From Candidatus Gallitreponema excrementavium (GTDB lineage: Bacteria > Spirochaetota > Spirochaetia > Treponematales > Treponemataceae): a stretch of DNA of 64,000 nucleotides. Position numbers and translations under genes: made by a program. Under the pieces are notes generated by a model. The model made no database searches. It was not told the DNA's origin and worked only from the letters and a program-made list of their open reading frames with translations. Of this stretch, positions 44,652 through 54,020 are shown piece after piece. Within the stretch, counting starts at the first letter, position 1; every line of letters starts with the position of its first letter. Where the stretch lies: positions 49,429 through 113,428 of the forward strand of contig JADIMM010000117.1 of NCBI GenBank assembly GCA_017694795.1, in the 5' to 3' direction.

Positions 44652-46306
44652 TGCTGAGGACAGTATCAAAAAAAATCGGAACAGGGGTTCTTCTCATTAC
44701 TTTTTCCTTTAATATTTTTGCCCAGAGCTTTTCAACCTCCACACAGCTGGACACAACACTTTCCACATCGGGAACGCTTTCATCATCGGGGACTTTTTCT
44801 ACAACGGAAAAAATACAGTCTTTAACCCAAAGCGGCACAACAACCACACAGAATTCCACAACCCAAAATAAGACCACCGCTGATTCTGAAAGCCTAATCG
44901 ACGAGAACTTTTACAGTGCACAGCGCAATGCCATCGTTTTAATCCCAACCACTGTACCTACCCCACAAATGGCCATGTCCACACCGGATTATCCGGTTAC
45001 AGCCGGGGATATTTATGTCCTTGCATACGCAGCAGGAACAACAGCCGTTACCTATAATATTTCCGTTGATACCACCTACAGGGTACGGGTTTCAAACCTG
45101 GCGGTCATAAATGCAAAGGGACTAACATTTGTTGAACTGAAAAAACAGGTGGAAGACATAGTTTCAAAAAACTACCCCTTGAGCGGTGTTCAGTTTATCC
45201 TGGAAGTTCCTTCGGTTTTTACTGTTACTCTAAAAGGGGAAGTCAAGGATACCACAACTATTAAGGCATGGGGATTGACAAGACTTTCTTCTGTTATTTT
45301 CCCATATTTTACAGATTATTCTTCGGACCGGAATGTTACAATAACATCTATGGACGGTACAGTTAAACAATACGATGTTTTTAAGGCATTAAGATTTGGG
45401 GACTTAAAAGAAGACCCATATCTCCGCCCGGGAGATACGGTAACGGTGCAGCGGTCGGAACGGAAAGTATTGATAGACGGAGGTGTTGAACGCCCTGGTA
45501 TTTATGACCTTTTACCTGGTGACAACCTTAAAAATCTAATCAGTATGTATGGAGGCGGGTTATCCCCGGATGCAGACATTTCCAGAATAGAGCTGAAACG
45601 GAAACAAAATTCAGCATTCAAAGGCGGGGAAACACTTTATCTAAACGGCGACTCCATCGCGGAAGATTTTGAACTCCTTAACTACGACATGGTTGAAATT
45701 GGTGAAATAAGCCAATTGAAACCGGTAATGTTTATAGAAGGAGCCATTAACACCTCAGCCGGGACATCGCCTGAAACATCGGAAAAATTTTCGGTGGAAT
45801 TTACCCAGGGTGAAAATTACGGTTTTCTCATAAGAAGAGTAAAAGACTTGTTTTCAAACATATCTGATTTAAAGCAGGCCTATATCATACGGGAAGACAG
45901 AATGATTCCCATTGATGCTTCCCTTTGTCTTTATGACTCGGATTACTATACTACAGAAATAGTTCAGCCTAATGACACATTGATGATCCCCTTTATACAA
46001 AGTTTTGTTACTGTTGCAGGAGCCGTAAACAAGCCGGGACGCTATCCCTATATTCCAGGAAGAGACTGGGAATATTATGTCGGCCTCGCAGGGGGATTCC
46101 AGTCCGGAGTAAATGCTTTTGAATCAGTAAAAATAACAGACCTGAATGGTAACAAGCTGAAAAAATCCGATGCCATTACACCTGAAACTACAATAACCGC
46201 CTCTACCAATTCGTTCACATATTATTGGGGAAAATACGCACCGGTGGTAACCACTGTTTTGTCGGCAGTATCAACAGTTTTAACAATTATGGCAGTTACG
46301 AAATAA
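44651..46306 (+). CDS. Wza/KpsD-type outer-membrane polysaccharide exporter
   Basis: A 551-residue polysaccharide export protein. It has a GTG start overlapping the previous stop by one base and AGGAG eight bases upstream, and a signal peptide ending near FNIFAQ. A serine/threonine-rich linker of about 60 residues follows, then the export domain (VTAGDIYVLAY, then VSNLAVINAKGLTFVEL) and SLBB-type domains (VLIDGGVERPGIYDLLPGD and VTVAGAVNKPGRYPY). A hydrophobic C-terminal helix (VVTTVLSAVSTVLTIMAV) may line the outer-membrane pore as in Wza. There is no lipobox cysteine, unlike E. coli Wza. It completes a trans-envelope export path with the Wzz-like protein and the ABC transporter. Confidence 0.9.
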   Translation: MLRTVSKKIGTGVLLITFSFNIFAQSFSTSTQLDTTLSTSGTLSSSGTFSTTEKIQSLTQSGTTTTQNSTTQNKTTADSESLIDENFYSAQRNAIVLIPTTVPTPQMAMSTPDYPVTAGDIYVLAYAAGTTAVTYNISVDTTYRVRVSNLAVINAKGLTFVELKKQVEDIVSKNYPLSGVQFILEVPSVFTVTLKGEVKDTTTIKAWGLTRLSSVIFPYFTDYSSDRNVTITSMDGTVKQYDVFKALRFGDLKEDPYLRPGDTVTVQRSERKVLIDGGVERPGIYDLLPGDNLKNLISMYGGGLSPDADISRIELKRKQNSAFKGGETLYLNGDSIAEDFELLNYDMVEIGEISQLKPVMFIEGAINTSAGTSPETSEKFSVEFTQGENYGFLIRRVKDLFSNISDLKQAYIIREDRMIPIDASLCLYDSDYYTTEIVQPNDTLMIPFIQSFVTVAGAVNKPGRYPYIPGRDWEYYVGLAGGFQSGVNAFESVKITDLNGNKLKKSDAITPETTITASTNSFTYYWGKYAPVVTTVLSAVSTVLTIMAVTK

Positions 46307-46316
46307 GCAGGAAAAC

Positions 46317-47531
46317 ATGGCACAGACAGTAATTAAAGCAGAACACTTGTCAAAATATTACCGGCTTGGAGTAATAAACAACGGAACCCTTTTCAGGGAC
46401 ATACAGACCTGGATTGCCCTTAAACGGGGAAAAGAAGACCCACACTCCAAAATCGGCGAACACAAATATGACGGAACTGCCGACGGCTTTTGGGCTTTAA
46501 AGGATTTGAATTTTGAAATCCACCAGGGAGACCGGGTGGGGATTATCGGGAAAAACGGGGCAGGAAAATCCACCCTGTTAAAAATCCTGAGCAGAATAAC
46601 CGCTCCTACTGAAGGTGTGGTTAAACTCCGGGGACGGGTAGCAAGCCTTTTGGAAGTTGGTACTGGATTCCATGCAGAACTTACCGGACGGGAAAATATT
46701 TACCTAAACGGTGCAATCCTCGGCATGAAAAAAAAAGAAGTTGACAGGAAACTAGATGAAATAATCGCCTTTTCCGAAATTGAACAGCACATAGACACCC
46801 CGGTAAAGCGTTATTCCAGCGGGATGTATGTGCGGCTTGCCTTTGCTGTTGCCGCCCACCTGGATTCGGAGATCCTCATTGCAGACGAGGTGCTTGCCGT
46901 AGGTGACGCTGCTTTCCAGAAAAAAGCCCTTGGAAAAATGAACGACCTTAGTACCGGCCAGGGAAGAACCGTGCTTTTTGTAAGCCACCAGATGAATGCC
47001 GTAAAAAACCTTTGCAACAAAGGTATAATCCTGGAAAAAGGCAGGATTATAAGAACAGATGACGACATAAATGATAGTGTGAGCTGGTATTTAAATGGTG
47101 GAGTTGAAAACAAAAACAAAAGTACTATTTGGAAAAATGACGGTACATTTTACAATAAATATTTTACCTTAAACAGTTTTTGCATAAGAAACAAAGTAAC
47201 ATTAGCTTGTTCAGATACCCTTAATTGCAATACAGATTATGAATTTGTAGTTAATTACACTATAGAAGAATATTCACCTGTGTGTTGTTTTTGGTTAAAA
47301 TTTGCAATCAACGAAGATTTACGGGATATTCAATTTTATCACTCAACAAATGAACATTTAGAGTTAAAAACAGGTACTCACGAAGTTACCATACCTATAC
47401 CTAAGGGATTTATCCTACCAGAATCTAAGTACATAATAACTTTTGGAGCAGCACTAGAAAATTCAATGTATATATATAAACCTGCTGATCATGAAATAAC
47501 AATCAAATTTACAACAGAGCCTTACAAATAA
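46317..47531 (+). CDS. wzt: ABC-type polysaccharide exporter ATPase with C-terminal glycan-binding domain (Wzt)
   Basis: The 404-residue ATPase partner of the permease at 39588. The nucleotide-binding domain is complete: Walker A GKNGAGKST (78-86), signature YSSGMYVRLAFA (166-177), Walker B ILIADE with the VLAVGD that follows, and H-loop H224. From about residue 265 a beta-sandwich C-terminal domain follows; in Wzt proteins this domain recognises the modified end of the exported glycan. The DNA becomes clearly more AT-rich from about 47100, at the domain border, and stays so into the glycosyltransferase genes. That places a likely recombination joint inside the gene and would keep the glycan-binding domain matched to its cassette. 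Confidence 0.93.
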   Translation: MAQTVIKAEHLSKYYRLGVINNGTLFRDIQTWIALKRGKEDPHSKIGEHKYDGTADGFWALKDLNFEIHQGDRVGIIGKNGAGKSTLLKILSRITAPTEGVVKLRGRVASLLEVGTGFHAELTGRENIYLNGAILGMKKKEVDRKLDEIIAFSEIEQHIDTPVKRYSSGMYVRLAFAVAAHLDSEILIADEVLAVGDAAFQKKALGKMNDLSTGQGRTVLFVSHQMNAVKNLCNKGIILEKGRIIRTDDDINDSVSWYLNGGVENKNKSTIWKNDGTFYNKYFTLNSFCIRNKVTLACSDTLNCNTDYEFVVNYTIEEYSPVCCFWLKFAINEDLRDIQFYHSTNEHLELKTGTHEVTIPIPKGFILPESKYIITFGAALENSMYIYKPADHEITIKFTTEPYK

Positions 47532-47532
47532 A

Positions 47533-48354
47533 ATGGAAAAACTAAAAAAATTGACAATAGATGAAATAAAAAAATACTCATTAGCAATTCTTGATGACAT
47601 TGTAAGAGTTTGTAGTGAATTAAAATTACAGTATTTTTTGGATAGTGGTACTTTACTGGGTGCTGTTCGCCACAATGGATTCATACCATGGGATGATGAC
47701 ATTGATATTTGCATGCCCAGACCAGACTATGAAATATTTATAAAAAATTATAATAAATTATGCGATAAAAGACTCTACTGTCTAGCTTTAAATAACTCTA
47801 GAGAATATTTTTTCCCCTTTGCAAAAGTGTATGACAAAAGAACAATAAAGATCGAAAACGGTAAAATGATTAATTGGAATAAATTATCCATTGATATTTT
47901 CCCCCTTGATGCCTACCCTATTGAACAGCAAGAAGCAGAAAATTTTCACAATAAACAAATTGAACTGTTAGATAAATATGAATACTACAAAGGATGGGGG
48001 TTTGCTGACACAAGAAAGTTAGGAAAAAAAGGAAAAGTAAAAGCTCAAATTGCACAAAGGCTGTTAACACGTTTTTATTCTAAAAGAGTAAATAATCATG
48101 CAAAAAAAAACGAGTATACTATAGCAAAATCCATTGGAATAATTACATGTATGTATTACTCAAAAAAATTAAGAAATTTCAATAAAGAATTGTATACTCC
48201 TTTGTTACACAAATTTGAAAATAAAGAGTACATAATACCCTCAGGTTTTGATGTTATATTAAAAAACTATTATGGTAACTACTTGGAGTTGCCCCCTCCA
48301 GAGAAAAGGGTTAGTACCCACGGAATTGATGTTTACTTGGAAAGGGAAGAATAA
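47533..48354 (+). CDS. LicD-family phospho-alcohol transferase
   Basis: LicD transfers phosphocholine or a related phospho-group from a CDP donor to a sugar of a surface glycan. The 273-residue protein shows the family signature LDSGTLLGAVRHNGFIPWDDDIDICMPRPDYE (read as consecutive blocks) at about residues 34-65, with the metal-binding aspartates, and the FAKVYDKRT and SIDIFPLDAYP blocks. It starts one base after wzt ends and its stop overlaps the next start by one base. Its donor is plausibly made by the nucleotidylyltransferase fusion at 40463. Base composition is AT-rich like the rest of the cassette. Confidence 0.92.
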   Translation: MEKLKKLTIDEIKKYSLAILDDIVRVCSELKLQYFLDSGTLLGAVRHNGFIPWDDDIDICMPRPDYEIFIKNYNKLCDKRLYCLALNNSREYFFPFAKVYDKRTIKIENGKMINWNKLSIDIFPLDAYPIEQQEAENFHNKQIELLDKYEYYKGWGFADTRKLGKKGKVKAQIAQRLLTRFYSKRVNNHAKKNEYTIAKSIGIITCMYYSKKLRNFNKELYTPLLHKFENKEYIIPSGFDVILKNYYGNYLELPPPEKRVSTHGIDVYLEREE

Positions 48355-49448
48355 TGAAACAAAAAATCTGCATAATCGGAGCTGGAAACATCGGAATTCC
48401 TATTGCAGTAGATTTTTCATATAATAACAATTACAAAGTCTTTCTTTATACAAAGAAAGAGTGTTTAAAAACAAAAAGGTTAAGTTATTATGATATTGAT
48501 TCAGGTAAAACAGTAGAATCAAAAGATTTGATTATAACCGACGTACTATCTGAAGCGTGTAACAATTCAAACCTTATTATTGTTACTTATCCGTCATTTT
48601 TAATTGAAAGTCTTATAAAATCAATTTCCGAATATACATTTGAAACAGTTTTTTTTATTCCAGGTTATGGGGGAAAAGACTTAATATCATACAAATACTT
48701 AGGTGAAAAATGTAATATAGCAGGCTTAGACAGAGCTCCATATATTTCAAGGCTTAACACAGAAACTAATGCTTCAATTTCAAAAAAAAAGAAACTGAGA
48801 TTAGCAACACTAAAAAAAGAACATTCTGAAAAAACAAAAAAACAATTAGAAGAACTTTTTAAAGTCCCATGCGAAATATTAAATAACTACCTTACAGTAA
48901 ATCTAACCCCTTCAAATCCAATTTTACATACAAGCAGAATTTATTCATTGCTTAAAGACAAAACCTACGAACATGGATTTGAAAGACAAATAAAATTTTA
49001 CAAAGAATGGGACAATATAGCATCTGAACTTATGATAAAAATGGATAATGAACTTCATGATTTAATCAAAGCAATCCCAATAAATTTATCAGAGGTTATA
49101 CCTTTAACCATCCACTACGAATCAAAAACAGTTGACGAAATGACAAAAAAAATTTCTGGAATTAAATCATTTTCAGAAATAAATGCACCATTAGTATATG
49201 ACAGTATTACGAATAAATATCTAATTGATTTTTCATCCAGATATTTCAATGAAGATTTTCCTTTCGGACTAAAAATTTTAATGGAGTATGCTTCAATATG
49301 CGACGTGAAAACACCAACAATGAATAAAATCTACAAATGGTTTGAAGATTTTATTTTAAACGCCCAAATAACATTAAAGCAAAATTTTGAGTTACAAAAC
49401 TATGGATTGCTTTCAAAAAAAAATATAATTGATTTTTACAGTAATTAA
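48354..49448 (+). CDS. Octopine/opine dehydrogenase-like NAD(P)-dependent enzyme
   Basis: A 364-residue protein with an N-terminal Rossmann fold (ICIIGAGNIGIPIA), LIIVTYPSF at the end of the fold, and a helical second domain containing LTPSNPILHTSRIYSLL, the position of the catalytic histidine region in opine dehydrogenases. Those enzymes reductively join an amino group to a 2-keto acid such as pyruvate. In surface-glycan loci such an activity would make N-(1-carboxyethyl) amino acid decorations (as known in some Providencia O-antigens). The start overlaps licD by one base. The family assignment is good; the substrate is inferred from context only. Confidence 0.8.
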   Translation: MKQKICIIGAGNIGIPIAVDFSYNNNYKVFLYTKKECLKTKRLSYYDIDSGKTVESKDLIITDVLSEACNNSNLIIVTYPSFLIESLIKSISEYTFETVFFIPGYGGKDLISYKYLGEKCNIAGLDRAPYISRLNTETNASISKKKKLRLATLKKEHSEKTKKQLEELFKVPCEILNNYLTVNLTPSNPILHTSRIYSLLKDKTYEHGFERQIKFYKEWDNIASELMIKMDNELHDLIKAIPINLSEVIPLTIHYESKTVDEMTKKISGIKSFSEINAPLVYDSITNKYLIDFSSRYFNEDFPFGLKILMEYASICDVKTPTMNKIYKWFEDFILNAQITLKQNFELQNYGLLSKKNIIDFYSN

Positions 49449-49532
49449 TCTATGATTGCTTTTGTTAAATATTACAGATAAAATAAGCAGTTTATCGAAC
49501 AAGGAGTAAAATTAAATTTTATAACTTAAAAG

Positions 49533-50678
49533 ATGATAGATAATATAAAAATACTATTTGACCACCAGATTTTTGACAGCCAGAAAGTCGGAGGAATTTC
49601 AAGATACCATTTTGAAATTATTTCCAGATTAAAAAAAAACAGTATCCTTCCGGTTAAAGTTTCTCAAAACGAGTATTTAAAAAACGCTGGTTTTATAACT
49701 TTGGAAAACGACAAATATTCTTTTGAAAATTTTTTGCCTAATTTAAGATTCAAAGGTAAAGGTAGGTTATTCAATATAAGAAATAAAGTTTTTAGGAAAA
49801 AACCTATATCAAACAAGGATGAAGTAATAAGAATGTTAAAGGAGCAAAACTTTGATATTTTTCATCCGACATATTATGATACTTATTTTCTAGAATATTT
49901 AGGCAAAAAACCATTTATCATCACCATCCATGACATGATTTATGAAAAATATCCAGAACTATTTTTTAATTTTCAAAAAACCATTGAAAACAAAAAAGAA
50001 TTAATAAAAAAGGCATCACACATAATAGCTATAAGTCAAAATACAAAATCTGATATTATGCAGTTATATAATATAGAAGAATCAAAAATCAGTGTAATTT
50101 ACCATGGTTCTTCTCTAAAAGAAAAATCAGATTCATTGAAAAATTTTAAAGAAATCTTCGGAACATATATCCTTTACACAGGCAGTAGGACTATTTATAA
50201 AAACTTTTATTTTATGATAAATGCAATATCTGATTATATCAGGATAAACAATATAAACATGGTTTGCACAGGGGGAGCATTTTCTAATGAAGAAACAGAA
50301 ATATTTTCAGAACTTGGAATTCAAGGACAAATATTTCATTTTTTTGCAACAGAAAATGAGCTTTACAATTTATATCATGATGCAGCAGCCTTTATTTTCC
50401 CCTCATATTATGAGGGGTTTGGAATTCCAATACTTGAATCTTTTGAAGCTGGGTGCCCTTTAGTATGTTCAAACACAAGCTGTTTCCCTGAAATTGCCCA
50501 AGATGCAGCTTATTACTTTAACCCAAAGTCAAAACAAGAAATATTACAAGCAATAGATAAAGCACTTACATCCACGTCCACATGTAAAATTTCAAAGGGT
50601 TTTCAAATTTTAAATCAATTCACTTGGGAAGAGTCTGCAAAAAAACATTTTGAAGTTTACACTAAAATATCAATTTAG
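49533..50678 (+). CDS. GT4-family glycosyltransferase
   Basis: A 381-residue retaining GT-B enzyme. The donor-binding half carries the GT4 pattern FPSYYEGFGIPILESFEAGCPLV (E-x7-E) near residues 288-310; the N-terminal half has GGISRYHFEIISRL and the HPTYYDTYF segment. No good ribosome-binding site lies before the ATG, although AAGGAG occurs about 30 bases upstream; an in-frame stop two codons upstream fixes the start. It is followed by the C-terminal remnant of another GT4 gene. Confidence 0.9.
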   Translation: MIDNIKILFDHQIFDSQKVGGISRYHFEIISRLKKNSILPVKVSQNEYLKNAGFITLENDKYSFENFLPNLRFKGKGRLFNIRNKVFRKKPISNKDEVIRMLKEQNFDIFHPTYYDTYFLEYLGKKPFIITIHDMIYEKYPELFFNFQKTIENKKELIKKASHIIAISQNTKSDIMQLYNIEESKISVIYHGSSLKEKSDSLKNFKEIFGTYILYTGSRTIYKNFYFMINAISDYIRINNINMVCTGGAFSNEETEIFSELGIQGQIFHFFATENELYNLYHDAAAFIFPSYYEGFGIPILESFEAGCPLVCSNTSCFPEIAQDAAYYFNPKSKQEILQAIDKALTSTSTCKISKGFQILNQFTWEESAKKHFEVYTKISI

Positions 50679-50881
50679 AACACAAATACAACGGTTACCT
50701 TGCAACACCCCACGATAGCAGTGATTTGGCAAGAGGAATTGATTATTGTATAGAAAACAAATCCATCCTTTCAAAAAACTGTTTAATAAAAGCAGACAAG
50801 GATTTTGATAAAGAAGATATAATAAACGAACACATTAAATACTATAACGAATTGTTAAATAGAAAAAGGAAACAGCAATGA
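50666..50881 (+). pseudogene. C-terminal remnant of a GT4 glycosyltransferase
   Basis: An open stretch of 67 codons after the previous stop, in another frame, reads EHKYNGYLATPHDSSDLARG and continues to a TGA that overlaps the ugd ATG (ATGA). This is the typical end of a GT4 enzyme (the NGYLA..P.D..DLA..I pattern), but it has no start codon and no N-terminal part; a stop lies just upstream at 50663. It looks like the tail of a gene lost by recombination when the adjacent cassette was exchanged. Confidence 0.8.
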
Positions 50882-52209
50882 CAATATCAATTATCGGCAC
50901 AGGCTATGTAGGACTGGTAACCGGAACCTGCTTTGCAGAAATGGGTAATAAGGTTTGGTGCATAGATATCGATAAAACAAAAATTGAAAAACTAAACAAC
51001 GGGACAATTCCAATCTTTGAACCCGGTCTCGAAGAGATGGTTTTAAGAAATAAAAAAGACGGTCGGCTTAATTTTACTACCGACTATAAAACCGCAATCC
51101 CCTGCTCTGAGATCTGCTTTATTGCAGTAGGTACACCTCCAGGAGAGGATGGTTCAGCTGATATCCACTATGTTCTGGAAGCTGCAAAGGAAATCGCAAG
51201 AAATATACAACAGTACACAATAATCGTAGACAAATCAACTGTTCCGGTAGGAACTGCGGATTTGGTAAGACAAACAATAAATGAGATTTTAAAAAGGCGT
51301 GGAGAAACTATCGGATTTGATGTGGTTTCCAACCCTGAATTTTTAAAGGAAGGGGTTGCAATAGAAGATTTTATGCGGCCAGACAGGGTTGTGGTAGGTA
51401 CAGATTCAAAAAAAGCGGCAAAAATCATGGAAGAATTGTACCAGCCCTTTGTAGGAACTTCCCACCCACTGATAATGATGGATATTAAATCTGCAGAAAT
51501 TACAAAATATGCCGCCAATGCAATGCTTGCCACACGAATCAGCTTTATGAATGAAATAGCCAAACTTTGCGATACTGTAGGTGGAGATGTACGGGCTGTA
51601 AGAAAGGGAATCGGAACCGATAAAAGAATCGGCATGGACTTTCTTCATGCTTCTTGCGGTTACGGTGGTTCCTGCTTTCCAAAAGATGTTAAAGAATTGA
51701 TTGCCTTGGGCAAAAGACACGGTTTTAAAATGCTTATTGCAGAGGCTGTAGAAGAAGTAAACAACGCCCAAAAGAAAATAATAATTGAGCAGATTATAAA
51801 AAAATACGGTAACAATCTTTCAGGCAAAACTTTCGGGATTTGGGGGCTTGCATTCAAACCCCAGACTGACGACATGAGGGAGTCCCCTGCCATAACGATT
51901 ATTACAGAGCTGGTAAAACTGGGAGCAAAAATAAAAGCCTACGACCCGGAAGCCCATGAAACAGCAAAACTTTACCTTAGAGACATACCCAAAGACAGCA
52001 TAATATACGCAAAAGATATGTGGGAAGCCATTAAAGAAGCAGATGCTCTTATTTTAGTTACTGAATGGAAACAATTCCGCCAGCCGGACTTTAATAAGAT
52101 AAAAGAACTTCTCAAGGAACCGGTAATCTTTGACGGAAAAAACATTTATGATATTGAGCTTTTGCGTGAAAAAGGTTTTGAACACCACTGCATAGGAAGA
52201 AATATTTAA
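50878..52209 (+). CDS. ugd: UDP-glucose 6-dehydrogenase
   Basis: Ugd oxidises UDP-glucose twice to UDP-glucuronate, giving the polymer acidic sugars. The 443-residue protein has the NAD-binding GTGYVGLVTG, EPGLEEM, DKSTVPVGTAD, the linker NAMLATRISFMNEIA and the catalytic cysteine C266 in CGYGGSCFPKD. A C-terminal Rossmann domain (GLAFKPQTDDMRES) completes the family layout. Its DNA is less AT-rich than the genes on either side and closer to the export genes, suggesting it belongs to a more stable part of the locus. Confidence 0.96.
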   Translation: MTISIIGTGYVGLVTGTCFAEMGNKVWCIDIDKTKIEKLNNGTIPIFEPGLEEMVLRNKKDGRLNFTTDYKTAIPCSEICFIAVGTPPGEDGSADIHYVLEAAKEIARNIQQYTIIVDKSTVPVGTADLVRQTINEILKRRGETIGFDVVSNPEFLKEGVAIEDFMRPDRVVVGTDSKKAAKIMEELYQPFVGTSHPLIMMDIKSAEITKYAANAMLATRISFMNEIAKLCDTVGGDVRAVRKGIGTDKRIGMDFLHASCGYGGSCFPKDVKELIALGKRHGFKMLIAEAVEEVNNAQKKIIIEQIIKKYGNNLSGKTFGIWGLAFKPQTDDMRESPAITIITELVKLGAKIKAYDPEAHETAKLYLRDIPKDSIIYAKDMWEAIKEADALILVTEWKQFRQPDFNKIKELLKEPVIFDGKNIYDIELLREKGFEHHCIGRNI

Positions 52210-52218
52210 GGAAACAAC

Positions 52219-53052
52219 ATGCCTTTACTTTCGATAATTACAATCAACAGAAACAATGCCCAAGGGTTAAAAAAAACAATAGAAAGTGTTGTAACGCAAA
52301 CAGAAACAGATTTTGGCGATGTAGAATATATTATAATCGACGGAAACAGTACTGACGGCAGCAAAGAAATTATAAAGGATTTTGCCGGAAATCCGGAATA
52401 CAAAGATAAGATAACATATTGGGTAAGTGAACCTGACACAGGCATATATAATGCCATGAACAAGGGAATAAAAAAAGCCACAGGTGTTTATTGCCTTTTT
52501 TTAAACAGCGGTGATTATCTTATTGAGAACAACCTGCACAATGTTTTGGCATTTGCAAACAAAAACAAAGATGCTGATATAATCTATTCGGATATACCGG
52601 AATACCAGGGATATAAAAAATTGTACTTTCCAAAAACTGTAGATGAAAATTATTTTATTGAAACAACTATTTGCCACCAGAATTCATTGATAAAAAGAAC
52701 TCTATTTGAAGAACTTGGTTTATACTCGGAAGAATTAAAAATTGTTTCAGACTGGAGATTCTGGCTTATATGTGCTAAGGCAAATAAATTTTTCTTGCAC
52801 ACTGAACATCCAATATCATATTTGGATCGGACTGGAATAAGCAATCAGGAAACATCACAAAACCTGATTATGGAAGAAAGAAAAAAAACTATAAAAGAAT
52901 TATACCCCGGAATATATAAAACAATTTTTGAATTAATAGAATATAAAAGCTCAACTTATGGAAGTATAATAAAATTATTTGGAAATTCAAAATCTCTTGA
53001 ATTTATCTTAAAAACCTATAGATGGTTTGCAAGGAGATTAGTAAAAAAATGA
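52219..53052 (+). CDS. GT2-family glycosyltransferase
   Basis: An inverting GT-A enzyme of 277 residues. The N-terminal ITINRNNAQGLKKTIESV and EYIIIDGNSTDGSKEII blocks are classic for the WcaA/EpsE-like branch, and SGDYL replaces the common SDD at the metal site. ICHQNSLIKRTLFEELG marks the acceptor region. It follows ugd by nine bases and ends in an ATGA overlap with the next gene, so the genes are read together. Confidence 0.92.
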   Translation: MPLLSIITINRNNAQGLKKTIESVVTQTETDFGDVEYIIIDGNSTDGSKEIIKDFAGNPEYKDKITYWVSEPDTGIYNAMNKGIKKATGVYCLFLNSGDYLIENNLHNVLAFANKNKDADIIYSDIPEYQGYKKLYFPKTVDENYFIETTICHQNSLIKRTLFEELGLYSEELKIVSDWRFWLICAKANKFFLHTEHPISYLDRTGISNQETSQNLIMEERKKTIKELYPGIYKTIFELIEYKSSTYGSIIKLFGNSKSLEFILKTYRWFARRLVKK

Positions 53053-54020
53053 TATTAACAAAAATAAAAAATAAAATAAGAATTATAAAAAATAAAAAAA
53101 TTAAACCTGATAGAATAAAAATAAAGTCAGAATATACAAATCTAAAACATCTGGAAACTTCTGATTTATATTTTAATAATGAATTTGCTTTAAAGTATCT
53201 TAAAGATAATCTTCATGCAGAAATATTAAATAATAAAGAGAAAAAAACAATTTACCATTGTTATTGGTATGGATTGATTACTGAAAAACAGATTTTTAGT
53301 ATAAAATCTGCACTATTAACACAAAAAAATGCAGAAATCTGGCTATGGATTGATACAGATACATGGAAAGTAAATATAAATAATCCGTTTATCAATTTAC
53401 TGAAAGGTAAAATAACCGTAAAAGAATATAATCCCAAAGAAGAAATTTCTGATACACAATTTAATAAATTAAAACGTAATTTTTTGATACGTGATGATTT
53501 AGCCTTAAGATCTGATGCGTTCAGAATGCTGGTACTAAGCAAATACAAAGGATTATATTTTGATTTAGACATATTGTTTTTAAGAGATTTTACACCTTTG
53601 TTTAACAACAAAGGTTTTTTATATCAATGGGAACAGGAATCTTACGGAAATTCAGCAATTTTATATCTTAAAGATGAACAACTTATAAATAATTTGTCAC
53701 AGAATTGTATCAAAAAAAACACCTTCATTCCATGGATTGCATTTTACTATGGCACACCTGAAATAAAAGATTTAACTGTTCTTCCCTGCGCTTTTTTTGA
53801 CCCCATTTGGAATATCACTGACGAAAAGGCATATAATTATCCGATAACAAAATTTGAGGATTTTTTTAAGAAAACTGATTGTAATATTAAATCTATGAGT
53901 GATTTTTTCCCCGGATGTTATACTTATCATTGGCATAATCTTTGGAAAAACAAAATTGAAGAAGATTCCCTTTTTGATATATTTGATAAAGAACTGAACG
54001 AAAAGCTTGAAATAAAATGA
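53049..54020 (+). CDS. GT32-like glycosyltransferase with DXD motif
   Basis: A 323-residue protein of the glycosyltransferase group that carries the Gly_transf_sug (DXD) region. RSDAFRMLVLSKYKGLYFDLDILFLRDF is the diagnostic block at roughly residues 155-185, with the DLD metal site; HWHNLW near the C-terminus is also typical. I chose the ATG at 53049 because it overlaps the previous stop (ATGA) in the pattern used throughout this cluster. The gene is strongly AT-rich. Sugar specificity is not readable. Confidence 0.85.
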   Translation: MILTKIKNKIRIIKNKKIKPDRIKIKSEYTNLKHLETSDLYFNNEFALKYLKDNLHAEILNNKEKKTIYHCYWYGLITEKQIFSIKSALLTQKNAEIWLWIDTDTWKVNINNPFINLLKGKITVKEYNPKEEISDTQFNKLKRNFLIRDDLALRSDAFRMLVLSKYKGLYFDLDILFLRDFTPLFNNKGFLYQWEQESYGNSAILYLKDEQLINNLSQNCIKKNTFIPWIAFYYGTPEIKDLTVLPCAFFDPIWNITDEKAYNYPITKFEDFFKKTDCNIKSMSDFFPGCYTYHWHNLWKNKIEEDSLFDIFDKELNEKLEIK

